DNA of 64,000 bases. It comes from JACCXG01 sp963785755 (lineage in GTDB: Bacteria > Acidobacteriota > Vicinamibacteria > Vicinamibacterales > 2-12-FULL-66-21). Numbering within the stretch: position 1 is the stretch's first letter; every line of letters begins with the position of its first letter. This document shows positions 9,788-19,569 of this stretch, in pieces. The translations under genes and the position numbers were made by a program. The notes beneath the pieces are model-generated. The model was not told where the DNA came from. It was given only the letters and a program-made list of their open reading frames with translations, and searched no databases. The stretch lies in the NCBI GenBank assembly GCA_963785755.1, contig CAWAXG010000071.1, forward strand, positions 1 to 64,000, written 5' to 3'.

Positions 9788-11167
9788 TCAGTCGCGGCCA
9801 CGACCATGACGATCCCAGTCGTCGCCATCATCGTGGTCGCCGCACTCCTTGTCATGATCGTGACCACGATCGTGAACCGGCCGCAGGAAGTGATTGAAGG
9901 CCTGCGTCGCGACGCGAGTCCCCTCCCTCCGCGCCGCCGTGTCCGCGAAGCGGAAATGAATCCCCAAGTAGATGCGAGCGTCGACCACGTCGTCGGCCAA
10001 ATCTGAGAAGCGATGGTAGGTTCGCTCGTTCGGAACGGCCAGCGCGGCAGTCGTCGTGACCTTGAACGTCACCTTGTCGGCGTCGAAAAAGCGCGAGACG
10101 ATGGTCGTGAAGGCACCGGACAGGTTGTTGGCGCCCGAGGTGTAGTCAGGATAAGGCGGCGTGGGAATCAGCGACGTCCATGTCGCATCGGCCTCCGTAT
10201 GCGCGTTTCCGTCGTTGTCCTCCGGCAGCAGCTGCTGAATCGCCGTGATCGGTCGCCAGAAGTTGTAGTGCTTCTTACTGTTCCAGGATCTGATGCCAGC
10301 GTCGGCGCCCGCCAGGTTGCCTAGGGCGAACAGCCTGGCACTGTCACCGAGCCGGGTGAGGCTCTTACAGTACCGTTGTTCCGATCCCATCTCACACGCT
10401 TCGACCAGCCCTCGGAGCATGCCTTCAAAGAGGGCAATGGTGTTGCCCGAATAGAAAATGCCGATCTGCGTCTGGTCGGGAGTACGGGTCACGCCAGGAT
10501 ACCCAACCGGTCCACCCAAGGCCTTCACCTCGTTGTAGTCCCTGGCATATTCGACGCTGGTCAGCGACGGCGGGCGACGAGCGCGAAACTGTTCGTTGAA
10601 GTCCATCGTGAACGGTTCGACGGCGCCCAGCCACGGTGCCGAAAACGGCGCGAGCGCCGCCGGCGTTGGCCGCCACTGGCCAGCTCCCGTGCCGCCGAGG
10701 TCGGGCTGAGGAGGCGGCTGCGGATAACTTCCGTCACCCACTCGCCGCGCGATGATCGCGCTCGCGGCGGCCTCGCCGACGAGCCTGCCCGCATCGGTCT
10801 CGGTCAACTCATGATTCGTGAGGAAGAGGAGGTACTTCGAGTGAATGGTTGCAGCCTGCAGCGGGAACCGATTCACCAGGACATCGCGCGCGGCCGCGCC
10901 AACGGCGGCCACCGGCGAGCCGGAGGCGTCGCGAATGTGGATGGCATATGGCTGGAACCGTTTCTCATATGCTTGAACGGCGTCGTGGATCGCCGCGTGA
11001 ACCATGGCAAAGTCGAGGAGCGGCGGCGCCCCGGCTGGACGTCCACCGGCGAAGATCGTATCCGCCGCGATCACGTTCAGCTCGGTGATTGGGTCCGCAG
11101 CCGCCGGCGCTGCCCAGATCAGACAAGTAGAGATGATGAGGCCTGTCAGTTTCCGGAGCCTAGTCAT
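9788..11167 (-). CDS. Exported vanadium-haloperoxidase-like PAP2 protein
   Basis: The ATG at 11167 is chosen because AGGGGGG lies just upstream on the minus strand and a signal peptide follows (MTRLRKLTGLIISTCLIWA). About 459 residues. The vanadate pocket is recognisable: KKHYNFWRPITAI (Lys and Arg), PPYPDYTSGANNLSGA, and DARIYLGIHFRFAD (Arg and His). In the middle motif the His that follows Ser-Gly in known haloperoxidases is Ala. The C-terminus is an unusual His/Asp-rich tail of about 25 residues (HDRGHDHDKEC, then DHDDGDDWDRHGRGRD). Paralogue of the partial gene at the left edge. Confidence 0.88.
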   Translation of the reverse strand: MTRLRKLTGLIISTCLIWAAPAAADPITELNVIAADTIFAGGRPAGAPPLLDFAMVHAAIHDAVQAYEKRFQPYAIHIRDASGSPVAAVGAAARDVLVNRFPLQAATIHSKYLLFLTNHELTETDAGRLVGEAAASAIIARRVGDGSYPQPPPQPDLGGTGAGQWRPTPAALAPFSAPWLGAVEPFTMDFNEQFRARRPPSLTSVEYARDYNEVKALGGPVGYPGVTRTPDQTQIGIFYSGNTIALFEGMLRGLVEACEMGSEQRYCKSLTRLGDSARLFALGNLAGADAGIRSWNSKKHYNFWRPITAIQQLLPEDNDGNAHTEADATWTSLIPTPPYPDYTSGANNLSGAFTTIVSRFFDADKVTFKVTTTAALAVPNERTYHRFSDLADDVVDARIYLGIHFRFADTAARREGTRVATQAFNHFLRPVHDRGHDHDKECGDHDDGDDWDRHGRGRD

Positions 11168-11248
11168 GTGTCCCCCCTTCGCGTGTTTCCGTTCTGTTCT
11201 CACGCATTGAACGCACGTTACCCGGGTTCGAGATTTCGTAGTGATTGA

Positions 11249-11551
11249 TCAGCAGCGGTTCATCTCGTTAGACGGAACTAACGGGCGAATTCGCAGCGCG
11301 TGCACGCTACTCCTCCTGTCGGGAAAGGACAAGCGGATAGCACAACAGCAGAGCTCGCTCCAAACAGTCAGAAGACGTGACTGAATACCGTCGACGATCA
11401 CCAGAGACCAGAGAGCGAGACGAATCCACAAGTGAGAGGCGTGGTAGGCAGATCCGAGCGCCGCTCGCGCGCCGACTGCGCCCATCGTCGCGAGCACGAT
11501 CACTGCGAACTGTCCGGAGGTCAAAAAGCCCGATCGGGTCCACTCCCACGG
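11249..11551 (-). pseudogene. Possible small membrane protein remnant
   Basis: The minus frame is open for about 100 codons and begins WEWTRSGFLTSGQFAVIVL, followed by two hydrophobic stretches. That is the layout of small two-helix membrane proteins. There is no ATG or GTG start after the upstream stop, and the C-terminal part looks random. I see nothing else in the 514-bp gap 11168-11681. Weak call. Confidence 0.22.
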
Positions 11552-11681
11552 TCAGCTCATCGCGTCGCCGGGCATCGAATGGCGATCAACGTGGCAGCAA
11601 CGTTGCTCTGTTACTCCTGACCCTGGCGGCGCGACGAGGAAGCGTGCCTGCCAGCCCAATGAAAAGGTAGATGAGGTATCC

Positions 11682-12647
11682 ATGGCATACGACAACAAGC
11701 ACCCGGACGACTCACTCAGGGAAGAAGCGTCGGCACTCGGCAAGCGAGTGAAAGGCGCCGCCAAGGACGGAGTCGGCGCGATCACCGGCAATGAACAGCT
11801 CGAACGCGAAGGGGAGCGGGAGAATCTGGAAGGCCGCGCGCGCCAGCAGCGGAACGACGTGTTCGACGAGACCGACGGCGTACGCGGCGCGACGGTGGGC
11901 CGCGGCGGTACCAATTCGCCAGCGACGCCGCCCAACTCGATTCGCGAAGAGGTGGGCGCGTTTGGCGAGCGCATGAAGGGCGCCGCGAAGGACGCGGCCG
12001 GCGCCGTGCTCGACAACGAACGAATGGAGCGCGAAGGGGAGCTTGAGAACGCGGAAGGACGCAGGCGGCAGGCACAGAACGACGCCGTCGGCGCGCCGTC
12101 GCCGCGCACACCGGGCAGCTGGTCCGACCAGCACCTCGTAACCGGCCTGTATGAGACGCCGGAGACCGCGCGCAAGGCGTACCAGGACCTGACTACGCGG
12201 CACGGCTACAAGGCCGACGACATCAGCGTGCTGATGTCACCGGACACGCGCGATCGCCACTTCGGCGACGTGAAACCGGGGCACGAGCTCAAGGAAGGCT
12301 CGAAGGCCGCGGAAGGCGCGGGCATCGGCGGCGGGATCGGGTTGGGCGTCGGCGCCGCGCTCGGCGCGCTCGTGGCCGCGGCCACCGCAATCGCGATTCC
12401 GGGCCTCGGCCTGGTCGTGGCGGGCCCGATCGCCGGCGCCATCGCCGGCGCTGGCGCCGGCGGCGCGACCGGTACGCTGCTCGGCGCGCTGATCGGCGCG
12501 GGCATTCCCGAGGAGCGGGCCGCTACCTACGAGCGCGGTATCAACCAGGGCGGCATCGTCCTGGGCACGCGCGCGCGCGACGAGGCGCACGCCACCGAGC
12601 TGGAGCGCGACTTCACCGGCTACGGTGCGCGCAACGTGTTGAAGTAG
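11682..12647 (+). CDS. CsbD-CsbD-general stress (YflT/DUF1269-like) fusion protein
   Basis: 321 residues. Two CsbD-like modules occur in tandem (residues ~10-60 with GKRVKGAAKDGVGAITGNEQLEREG, and ~80-130 with GERMKGAAKDAAGAVLDNERMEREG). From ~150 a stress-protein domain begins (LVTGLYETPETARKAYQDL) that contains a long glycine-zipper segment (about 195-265) able to insert in or lie on a membrane, then returns to a soluble ending. CsbD proteins are small sigma-B-type stress proteins in other bacteria. A hairpin follows the stop. Role inferred: osmotic or desiccation stress. Confidence 0.8.
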   Translation: MAYDNKHPDDSLREEASALGKRVKGAAKDGVGAITGNEQLEREGERENLEGRARQQRNDVFDETDGVRGATVGRGGTNSPATPPNSIREEVGAFGERMKGAAKDAAGAVLDNERMEREGELENAEGRRRQAQNDAVGAPSPRTPGSWSDQHLVTGLYETPETARKAYQDLTTRHGYKADDISVLMSPDTRDRHFGDVKPGHELKEGSKAAEGAGIGGGIGLGVGAALGALVAAATAIAIPGLGLVVAGPIAGAIAGAGAGGATGTLLGALIGAGIPEERAATYERGINQGGIVLGTRARDEAHATELERDFTGYGARNVLK

Positions 12648-12665
12648 ACATAGACGTCGAAGACC

Positions 12666-12696
12666 GGGGACGGGGATCTCACGATCCCCGATCCCC
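12666..12696 (+). terminator. Hairpin after the CsbD fusion gene
   Basis: GGGGA-CGGGGATC (12666-12678), loop TCAC, then GATCCCCG-ATCCCC (12683-12696): eight perfect pairs, a one-base bulge and five more pairs, 19 bases after the stop codon. No T-run follows, so it may be a processing or stability hairpin instead of a Rho-independent terminator. Confidence 0.45.
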
Positions 12697-12852
12697 ACCT
12701 CCCAATCCGTCTGATCAGGGCGCTGGAACAACTATCTACGTGCGCCCTCATCGCACGCGCGATCCGTACGGCGGATAGTGATCGTCAATTCAAAGAAGTC
12801 CACGACCAGACACGGTCCACCACGTGATGGCGCGGTTGGCGCAAATCGATCT

Positions 12853-13186
12853 CGCACAAGGAATGGCCATCCACGAGACGGAGTTCACCGAGTACAGTGC
12901 AGGACTTTCTCGAGAACTTCAGCGAGAAGGGAGTCGCCGAGACCGACGAGATCGTCACCTTCTCCTTCGGCGCGAGCGGCAGGGTGTAGACCAGCTCGCC
13001 GCGTTCGATGTCTTCGGGCGTCATCTGCAGCAGCTCGAGAGGCCGTCGTGTGGATCCCCCATCGCCCTGATGCGGATCATTCGACGGTACCAGTCGCCCC
13101 GCCCTCTTGACCTCCGAGAGGTAACGGCCTAGACTTCTCTCGGAGGCCGAGAGGAGACGCGCCTGCAGCGCGTCCTCGGTGAACAC
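12853..13186. pseudogene. Two pieces of one gene facing each other (inverted remnant)
   Basis: Plus strand 12853-12945 encodes, with a frameshift, SHKEW, TEFTEY and then VQDFLENFSEKGVAETD. Minus strand 13050-12955 encodes LLQMTPEDIERGELVYTLPL then APKEKVTIS. From memory of a large uncharacterised family, the second block normally runs directly into the first. Here the upstream half is inverted behind the downstream half. The two halves share the inverted word CGAGATCGTCACC at the junction. The minus frame stays open to 13186. Not a functional gene as it stands; the family assignment is from recall. Confidence 0.4.
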
Positions 13187-13188
13187 CG

Positions 13189-15909
13189 ATGATCGCTCGT
13201 TTCATGCGTACCATGGCCTCGCTGCGTGGACTGCTCGGCCGCCGCCGCATCGACGCCGAGATTGTGGAGGAGCTTCAGGACCATCTCGCGCGCGAGATCG
13301 ACGCGCACCGCCGGCGTGGTGTCCCGCCCGACGAGGCTCGACGGCTGGCCCTCCGTGATCTGGGAGGGCTGACGCAGACGATCGAATCGACCCGTGCCGT
13401 CCGCGCGACCTGGCTCGACACGTGCTGGCGCGACCTGCGATACGGTGCGCGGCTGTTGCGGCGCTCGCCCCGCTTCACGGTCACGGCGCTGACCGTGCTC
13501 GTCCTCGGCATCGGCTCGACGACGGCGATTTTCTCGATCGCGTATGCGGTCCTGGTGCGGCCGTTGCCCTATACAGACCCGGAGCGCCTGGTCTTTCTGG
13601 CCGAACAGCAGGGCTCCGGCATCGCGTGGCCGAACTTCGACGACTGGCGCCAGCGCGCCACGTCCTTCGACGGCATCGCGGGTTCACTGGCCGACGCGGT
13701 ATTCGTCACGGGCGGCCAACTCCCGCAGCGGCTCGACTCGCTGAGCGTGACCGTGAACTTCTTTAGCGTGCTCGGCGCGACGCCAGTGCAGGGCCGTCTC
13801 TTCGACCAATCCGATGTCCGGCCCGACGCCGAGGCGACTGCCGTCGTGAGCCACGCATTCGCGATGCGGGAGTTCGGCAGCGCGCCGGCCGCCATCGGCT
13901 CAGACGCTGCCGCTGAACCGCAGGTCATACACCGTGATCGGCGTTCTGCCTCAGGGCTTCCGTTACATGACGGCGGCCGAGGTGTATCTGCTGCTCGAAC
14001 CGCAGGTCGCGGCGAACTACCGCGGGATGCAGAACCGCAGCACCCGCACGTCGCTCTATGCGGTCGGCCGGCTCAAGTCCGGAGTGGACGTGACCTCCGC
14101 ACGTGCGGAAATGCAGAACATCGCGGCCGCGCTTGCCCTGGAACATCCGGAGACCAACAAGGGCAGGGGCGTCTACGTCGTCGTCCCGCTCGCCGACCGC
14201 GTGGTCCGCGACATGGCGCCGACACTGACTGTGCTCTCCGGCGCCGTCGGGCTGCTCCTGCTCATCGCCTGCGTCAACCTGGCCAGCCTGCTGCTGAACC
14301 GGAGCGCGTCGCGCGCGCACGAGTTCGGCGTCCGCGCGGCGATCGGCGGCAGCCGGTGGAGCCTGATCCGTCAGCTGCTCATCGAACACGCGTTGCTGGT
14401 TGGGACCGGGGGCGTGCTCGGTGCACTTGCCGGCGCCGCGATCCTCGCCGGTCTCGTCAGCGTCGCGCCCCCGGATACACCACGCCTCCACGAGATCCGC
14501 CTCGACGCCGTCGTGCTGTCCTGCACGACGCTCTTCAGTTGTGCCTGTGCGTTCCTCTTCGGCGTGCTGCCCGCACTGAGAGCGTCGGGCGCCGGCGGCC
14601 ACGCGACGGTGTTGCGGTCGGGCCGCGGCTCGACCCGGCAGCACTCGCTGCTGCGCCGCAGCCTGCTGATTGGGGAAGTGGCTGTCGCGACGGTGCTGCT
14701 CTCCGGAGCCGGACTCATGGTCCACACGATGCTGCGGCTGTCGCGCGTCGATCCTGGTTTCGATCCGCACAACCTGCAGACCGTCATGTTCTCGCTGGCC
14801 GGGCCGGCCTGGCCGGACCCGCGAAAGCAGGCGTTCTTCGCCGAAGCGGTCGAGCGGGTACGAGCGGTTCCCGGCGTCGAGAACGCCGCCATCACCTATT
14901 CGCTCCCCATCCTTGGCTCGAACTGGTGGACCGGGTTCACCGTGGCCGGCAGGCCCCTCCCGCCGGGGGCAGTCCTGATGGACCTGCCCAGTGCGGGAAT
15001 CGTTCCGGTGAGCGCGACCTACTTCGACACGCTGAAGATCCCCCTCATCAGGGGGCGCTCGTTCGACCGGTCCGACACGCCAGACTCTCAGCCCGTGGCC
15101 ATCATCAATGCCAGTCTGGTCAACCTGTATTGGACGGCGCGTGCGCCGGGACCAGGTGGCGCGGGCAACACGTCCACGGGCGAGCCGAATCTGGCTGCCT
15201 TCGTCAGAAAGAATGAAGATCCGATCGGGCAGCAGATCAGGCTGGCAGGTGGGAATCTGACCGAAGGCTACGGCCCGTGGCGCACCATCGTCGGCATTGT
15301 CGGCGACGTCAAGCAGCACGGCGTCGATCAGGACACGCCGCAACAGATCTTCCTGCCGGTCGTGCAGCAGACGCGGACGACGGTCTTTGCGGTCGCGCGC
15401 ACGAGGGGCACGGTCTCGAGCTCCTCGATCGAAACGGCGATCCGCGATCTCGATCGTTCGGTGCCTGTGTTCAACGACCGCACGGTCGAACAGGTCATGG
15501 GGGAGGCGGCCAGCCGGCGCCGCGTGGCCACGATCGTGCTCTCGGTCTTTGCCGGCGCGGCCGTCCTGCTGGCTGCGATCGGGTTGTATGGGGTCATCGC
15601 GCAGAGCGTCGGCGAGCGGCGGCAGGAGATTGGCCTGCGCATGGCACTCGGCGCGACGCACGATCAGATCCTGCGACTGTTCCTGCGGCACGGGCTGATC
15701 GTCGTCGCGATTGGAATTGGAGCCGGGATCGCCGGCGCCGTGGCCGCGGGAAAGAGTCTGGCGAGCCTGGTGTTCGGCGTGACCGTGACGGATCCTGTCA
15801 CGCTCGGCACGGTAGCCGCCCTGTTGATCACCGTCACCTTGCTCGCGTGCTACATCCCGGCGCGATCCGCGACACGACTCGATCCGATGACGGCCTGCGA
15901 TCGGAGTGA
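13189..15909 (+). CDS. ADOP-family ABC permease (MacB/FtsX-like), frameshifted
   Basis: About 905 residues after correction. Residues 1-80 form the ADOP N-terminal helical domain (RRRIDAEIVEELQDHLAREI, ARRLALRDLGG), followed by MacB_PCD and FtsX modules twice (LLRRSPRFTVTALTVLVLG; LIACVNLASLLLNRSA; GERRQEIGLRMALGATHDQI; AYIPARSATRLDP-like end). One extra base near 13900 shifts the frame at AAIG/QTLPLNRRSYTVIGVLP. A missing base near 15893 destroys the usual DPMTALRSE ending, so the raw frame reads on to 15964. No PadR gene is adjacent. Function in Acidobacteriota is presumed export or lipoprotein/peptide efflux, unproven. Confidence 0.8.
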
Positions 15910-15974
15910 GATCAGTTCAGCCTATCCATCTTTCGCCAGCTCGAATACCCTCAACCTGACTTAACTGGGACCCC

Positions 15975-16085
15975 TACTCCGCGCGCAACGCCTGCATCGG
16001 GTCGATGCGTGTCACACGCCGGGCCGGCAGATACGCGGCGAGCGCTGCCGTGATGACGAGGACCGCGGAGGCGGTCACGTAGGTC
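15975..16085 (-). pseudogene. C-terminal remnant of an ADOP permease
   Basis: Minus-strand codons read TYVTASAVLVITAALAAYLP followed by ARRVTRIDPMQALRAE and a stop, the unmistakable last helix and tail of an ADOP/MacB permease. Nothing upstream on that strand continues it; the next 500 bp is a plus-strand hydrolase remnant. The tail converges with the intact permease that ends at 15909. Confidence 0.7.
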
Positions 16086-16093
16086 GTTACACC

Positions 16094-16596
16094 GTGGCCT
16101 ACCGAGAAGTGTTGAGGAAGGCGGAAACGCTCCAGGACGAACGCGCCATTCGAGAGCTGCGCGAGGTTGGGCCGCCGCCATATCCCGACGGCCGTGCGTA
16201 CGGCGTGGAGCGTAAATGGTCGAATCTCTTCGAGGGCGCGGACGCGTTCATTTCCTCAATGGTCGGCTTCGCTCTCGCTGCTCCGGGTTACACACTGCGC
16301 GATCTCACGACTGGTTCGAGGGTCAGGGTGTCAGTGCCGAGCGCCTGGTCCCGCAAACGAGCGCGCTCGACGCCCGAACGCTCGCCGGCGACTTCGCTGT
16401 TCCGGTCTTCGTGATTCAGGGCGCTGAAGACCACACCACCCCCACGAGTCTCGCGCGCTCGTTCGTTGATTCCATCCGGGCGCCAGCGAAGGCGTTCGTC
16501 CCGATCGACGAAGGCGGGGACTTCGCGGTGTTCATGAAGTCCAGGGCGTTTCTCGACCAGCCCGTGTCGCGAGTTCTTCCGCTGACAGCGCGATGA
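16094..16596 (+). pseudogene. Alpha/beta hydrolase (proline iminopeptidase-like) remnant
   Basis: The C-terminal ~165 residues of an S33-type hydrolase: AYREVLRKAETLQDERAIRE, ELREVGPPPYPDGRAYGVER, KWSNLFEGADAF, APGYTLRDL, then after a one-base loss near 16310 DWFEGQGVSAERLVPQ, VFVIQGAEDHTTPT and GGDFAVFMKSRAFLDQ. The nucleophile half is missing. The Asp of the triad is present, but the expected Gly-His-Phe is Gly-Asp-Phe, so the catalytic His is lost too. Clear decay. Confidence 0.7.
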
Positions 16597-16704
16597 TGGT
16601 GTGAAGGAATCTTGGAACTTTCAGGGCAGCAGATCGGTCTACTCGCGAGGCCGCAACAGACGGCCGTCGTGGGAGATCGATTCATAGAATGGACGAGTGA
16701 ATCT

Positions 16705-17559
16705 GTGGCTCAGCTGAGTTGGCGGACCTTGTGCGGTACGGCGGTCGTTCTGGGCTTGATGACCGCGCTGCTCGGCGCACAGGCGTCCAACCGCCCGGCT
16801 GAACTTGCCGTCCCGTCTGATGGTGATATCCGACAGATACTCCTCGAACGCGTCGATGCCCAGGGGAAGGGCATCGGCATGGTCGTCGGGGTGATCGAAC
16901 CCGGACGCAGAAGGGTCGTTTCGTACGGCCAGGTCAGCGAAGGAGACCCGCGCCCGCTCGATGGCGACACCGCCTTTGAGATTGGCTCGATGACCAAGGT
17001 GTTCACCGCTCTCGTGTTGGCGGATATGGTGCGACGCGGCGAGGTGGCCCTCGAAGACCCGCTCGCGAAGTACCTGCCCGGTGGCGCAAAGATTCCGGAA
17101 CGGAACGGGCAGCCGATCACGCTCCTGGACGTCGCGACTCATACGTCGGGACTGCCATTGATGCCGGATGGATTGCAAACGTTGAACGAATTCGCTACGG
17201 CAAAATACTCAGATGCGCAGCTCTACCAGTTTCTCGCCCAGTACGAGCCGGCGCGACAGAACGGCACGAAGTGGGCCTACTCGAACATCGGTTACTCGCT
17301 TCTCGGAAAGGCGCTCGCCGCACGGGCCGGCGTGGATTACGAAACCCTGCTGCGGACGCGGGTCATTGTTCCGCTCGAGTTGAACAGCACTGGCGTCACC
17401 GTGTTCCCAGGGCTGAAGGTCAGGCTCGCAGTCGGTCACGATGGCAGTCTGCAGCCGACACCGCCGATCTCCACTGTCCCGATCATGTCCGTGTTGACGC
17501 CAGCCGGTGGAATCCTTTCGACCGCAAATGACACGACGACGAACACGCACGCTCAATAA
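16705..17559 (+). CDS. Serine hydrolase (class C beta-lactamase family), C-terminally truncated
   Basis: The frame opens at 16612, but GTG at 16705 gives a proper signal peptide (AQLSWRTLCGTAVVLGLMTA). The catalytic SxxK is in FEIGSMTKVFTALVL and the YxN motif in WAYSNIGYSLLGKAL. Homology stops after PAGGILSTAND; the last ~10 residues are unrelated and the family's C-terminal third (KTG/HxG region) is absent. At ~284 residues it is shorter than the usual 380-450. Possibly non-functional. Confidence 0.7.
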   Translation: MAQLSWRTLCGTAVVLGLMTALLGAQASNRPAELAVPSDGDIRQILLERVDAQGKGIGMVVGVIEPGRRRVVSYGQVSEGDPRPLDGDTAFEIGSMTKVFTALVLADMVRRGEVALEDPLAKYLPGGAKIPERNGQPITLLDVATHTSGLPLMPDGLQTLNEFATAKYSDAQLYQFLAQYEPARQNGTKWAYSNIGYSLLGKALAARAGVDYETLLRTRVIVPLELNSTGVTVFPGLKVRLAVGHDGSLQPTPPISTVPIMSVLTPAGGILSTANDTTTNTHAQ

Positions 17560-17737
17560 AACACTCGAAGCACTGTATTACGTCTCTGAATTGCGGTTAC
17601 CGTCATCGCCCTCGGGGCAATGACGGGTACGCCGAGAAGAGTAAGCACCCAGCAGGCCCCTCTCCCCTCTCCACTAGGGGCGAGCCCCGTCTCGGCCAAC
17701 GCGGCGTCGCCCTCGACCACCGGAAGCGTCGCGCTAC

Positions 17738-19015
17738 TCACGCCATCGTAACGTCCTGTCGCGCCTCGTCCCAGCGCCAGTTCGGCGTTGACGGATCGAT
17801 CCGCACGCCGCCGAGCCACCGGAGGGGAGGTTGCAGGGAGAGCCAGTCGGTCACGCCCTGGAGTACCTCACGGCCGGTCTGGGTAATGGCAAGGCGATCG
17901 CTGAACGGACGTTCCGGATCGAGCACCGACCGTTCGTAGACGGCCGGGTGGGCACGTCCCATTTGGTTGAGGATGTGCAGAAACATCGTGTCGCCGAGAA
18001 ACGGCATCGGCTCCAGTTCACCCTGGGAGACTCGCCACAGGTCGCCAACGCTGGCGGGCTCCCTGGCTAGTATCTGTAAGAGCAAGGATTGCGTCAGGCT
18101 GAGGCCGTTCACCGACGACGGCAGCTCCTGCAGGTGGCGATGCACGGCCGGTCCGAGATGCGGCAGCGCCGGCGTTCGCGTGCGAGCGATGGCCGCGAGC
18201 GCGCGCGGATCCGCCGATGTCAACGCAGCCCACGCTGCGGCGCCGACTGACAGCCGTTCAGCATCGATGACTTCGCGCCGATTCCAGAGCAGCCACATCG
18301 CTTCGGGCGGGAGCTGGCCGAGTCCGATGAAACGCCGTGAGCCGGGAAAGTGGTTTACTGAGATCAGCTCGAGGACACGCGGCGGCCGCGTTCGCGCGTA
18401 ATGTGCGAGGCAGCGGATGAGCGAGAGTTGGTCGTGGCTGTCATGCTCGGTCCAGATGACTACGCGCGCATAGCTCTTGGCGGATGCCGCGAGTCGGCGG
18501 TCTGCGTCCGTGAGCTCCGCGAGAAATGCGTCGTAATCCACATCGCGGACGGTACCGGTATCGGCGTGAAAGCGTGCGCGCTGCGCAATCCAGTCTGGTG
18601 CGTCCGTCACGGGCCCGACGGGGAACGAGTCCCACACGGCGAGGAAGTCACCGCTGAACCTCGCCGCCTCGAGCTCTCCTTTAATGTCCGATCCGCAGCG
18701 AACGTGCAGCGTCGGCATGTCGGCGTCAACGGCGGGGCCAGGCTGCGTGATCGCCTCACGCGCAGCGGCCTGCGCCATCACATGGGTTCGGAGGTCACGC
18801 CACGTCCTAAACCCGAGCTCACGGGCGATCGCGAACTGTGCATCGGCGAGCTTGATCGTCACGGCATCTGGCACCGGGAGAGCGACAGCGTCGGCGAGAC
18901 GCCGGCGCGCCGCCGCATCGCCCGCGCGGACCGCGCGGAGCAGATCCTTCGCGCGCTTACGTTGCTGTTCTAAATTGAGCCGGAAGGCGGCGTACGGATC
19001 GGACGTGCCGGGCAT
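17738..19015 (-). CDS. DUF1835 domain protein with N-terminal helical module
   Basis: 425 residues, cytoplasmic. Residues 10-90 are an ankyrin-like helical segment (RAKDLLRAVRAGDAAARRRL, FAIARELGFRTWRDL). DUF1835 begins near residue 100 with LHVRCGSDIKGELEAARFSG and WDSFPVGPV, and a C-terminal partner domain with SLTQSLLLQILA and GDTMFLHILNQM follows. The family is often found near sigma factors, but its biochemical role is not known. Isolated on the minus strand; nothing is visible in the 178 bp between its end and the serine hydrolase. Confidence 0.8.
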   Translation of the reverse strand: MPGTSDPYAAFRLNLEQQRKRAKDLLRAVRAGDAAARRRLADAVALPVPDAVTIKLADAQFAIARELGFRTWRDLRTHVMAQAAAREAITQPGPAVDADMPTLHVRCGSDIKGELEAARFSGDFLAVWDSFPVGPVTDAPDWIAQRARFHADTGTVRDVDYDAFLAELTDADRRLAASAKSYARVVIWTEHDSHDQLSLIRCLAHYARTRPPRVLELISVNHFPGSRRFIGLGQLPPEAMWLLWNRREVIDAERLSVGAAAWAALTSADPRALAAIARTRTPALPHLGPAVHRHLQELPSSVNGLSLTQSLLLQILAREPASVGDLWRVSQGELEPMPFLGDTMFLHILNQMGRAHPAVYERSVLDPERPFSDRLAITQTGREVLQGVTDWLSLQPPLRWLGGVRIDPSTPNWRWDEARQDVTMA

Positions 19016-19569
19016 GCGGATCCCCTTTCGCGTGCCTGCGTCCGCACCAGGCTGAAAGAGGACGATGGATCGCGATGTGCGAATCGATCGTGGTCGTGGG
19101 CGCAGCCCTTTCCGCGGACGTGGATGCTCCGACCGAGCGCGTTCATTCTGCGCCGGGAGCGCGTCGCGGTCAATCGCCTAAGCAACCGACGGGCGAACGT
19201 GCTGGCCGTGAGAACACAGAGGAGTTTCGCGTCGGGAGCCACGGAGACAGCGGAAACTCGCCCGTTTCGCCGTGTCTCCGACCAACCGCGCGGCGAATTC
19301 TCCGCGTGCTCGAGGCCGTGCAGAGTTTCACCACGGCCTCCTAGGGCATCGGGCCGAGCGACGCACGGGCGAGTTTGACCTGGTTCCTCGCTCGGCCAGT
19401 CCGCTCGAAAGAGAGACATGTCAACTCCCAACCTCCAACTCCCAACTCCCAAAGGATTCACAGGAAACTCCGGGCATGCGAAGTTGCCGTGCGGCGGGCA
19501 CAGAGGGCTTGGCCGCGTTGGAAGTTGCGATCGCCGAGTTTGTTCTCAGACCTGTTTTGACGCGCCCGA
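19016..19569. other. 554-bp gap with repeat words, no gene seen
   Basis: No frame with coding character. It contains the period-7 tract at 19421-19455 and, before it, degenerate short words (GAACACAGAGGAG, CCACGGAGACAGCGG, CGTGTCTCCG) that look like a decayed inverted repeat spanning roughly 19200-19300. Confidence 0.5.
19421..19455. repeat. Period-7 CAACTCC tract
   Basis: Five near-perfect units of CAACTCC/CAACCTC ending in CAAAGG. A weak inverted counterpart (GTTGGAAGTTGCG) lies at ~19517-19529. Same word family as the repeats at 34037, 38314, 50330 and 62875. It sits about 115 bp from the 3' end of the AIM24 gene. Confidence 0.6.

Noticed and set aside
9604..9897. Short plus-strand frame containing LITINGSYEVPTLAVELPTG
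   Set aside because: No Shine-Dalgarno, no recognisable family, and its second half is the reverse of the haloperoxidase His/Asp tail.
15975..16596. Mobile-element insertion as the cause of the decayed genes
   Set aside because: I found no transposase, terminal inverted repeats or target duplication here; the fragments look like deletion products.
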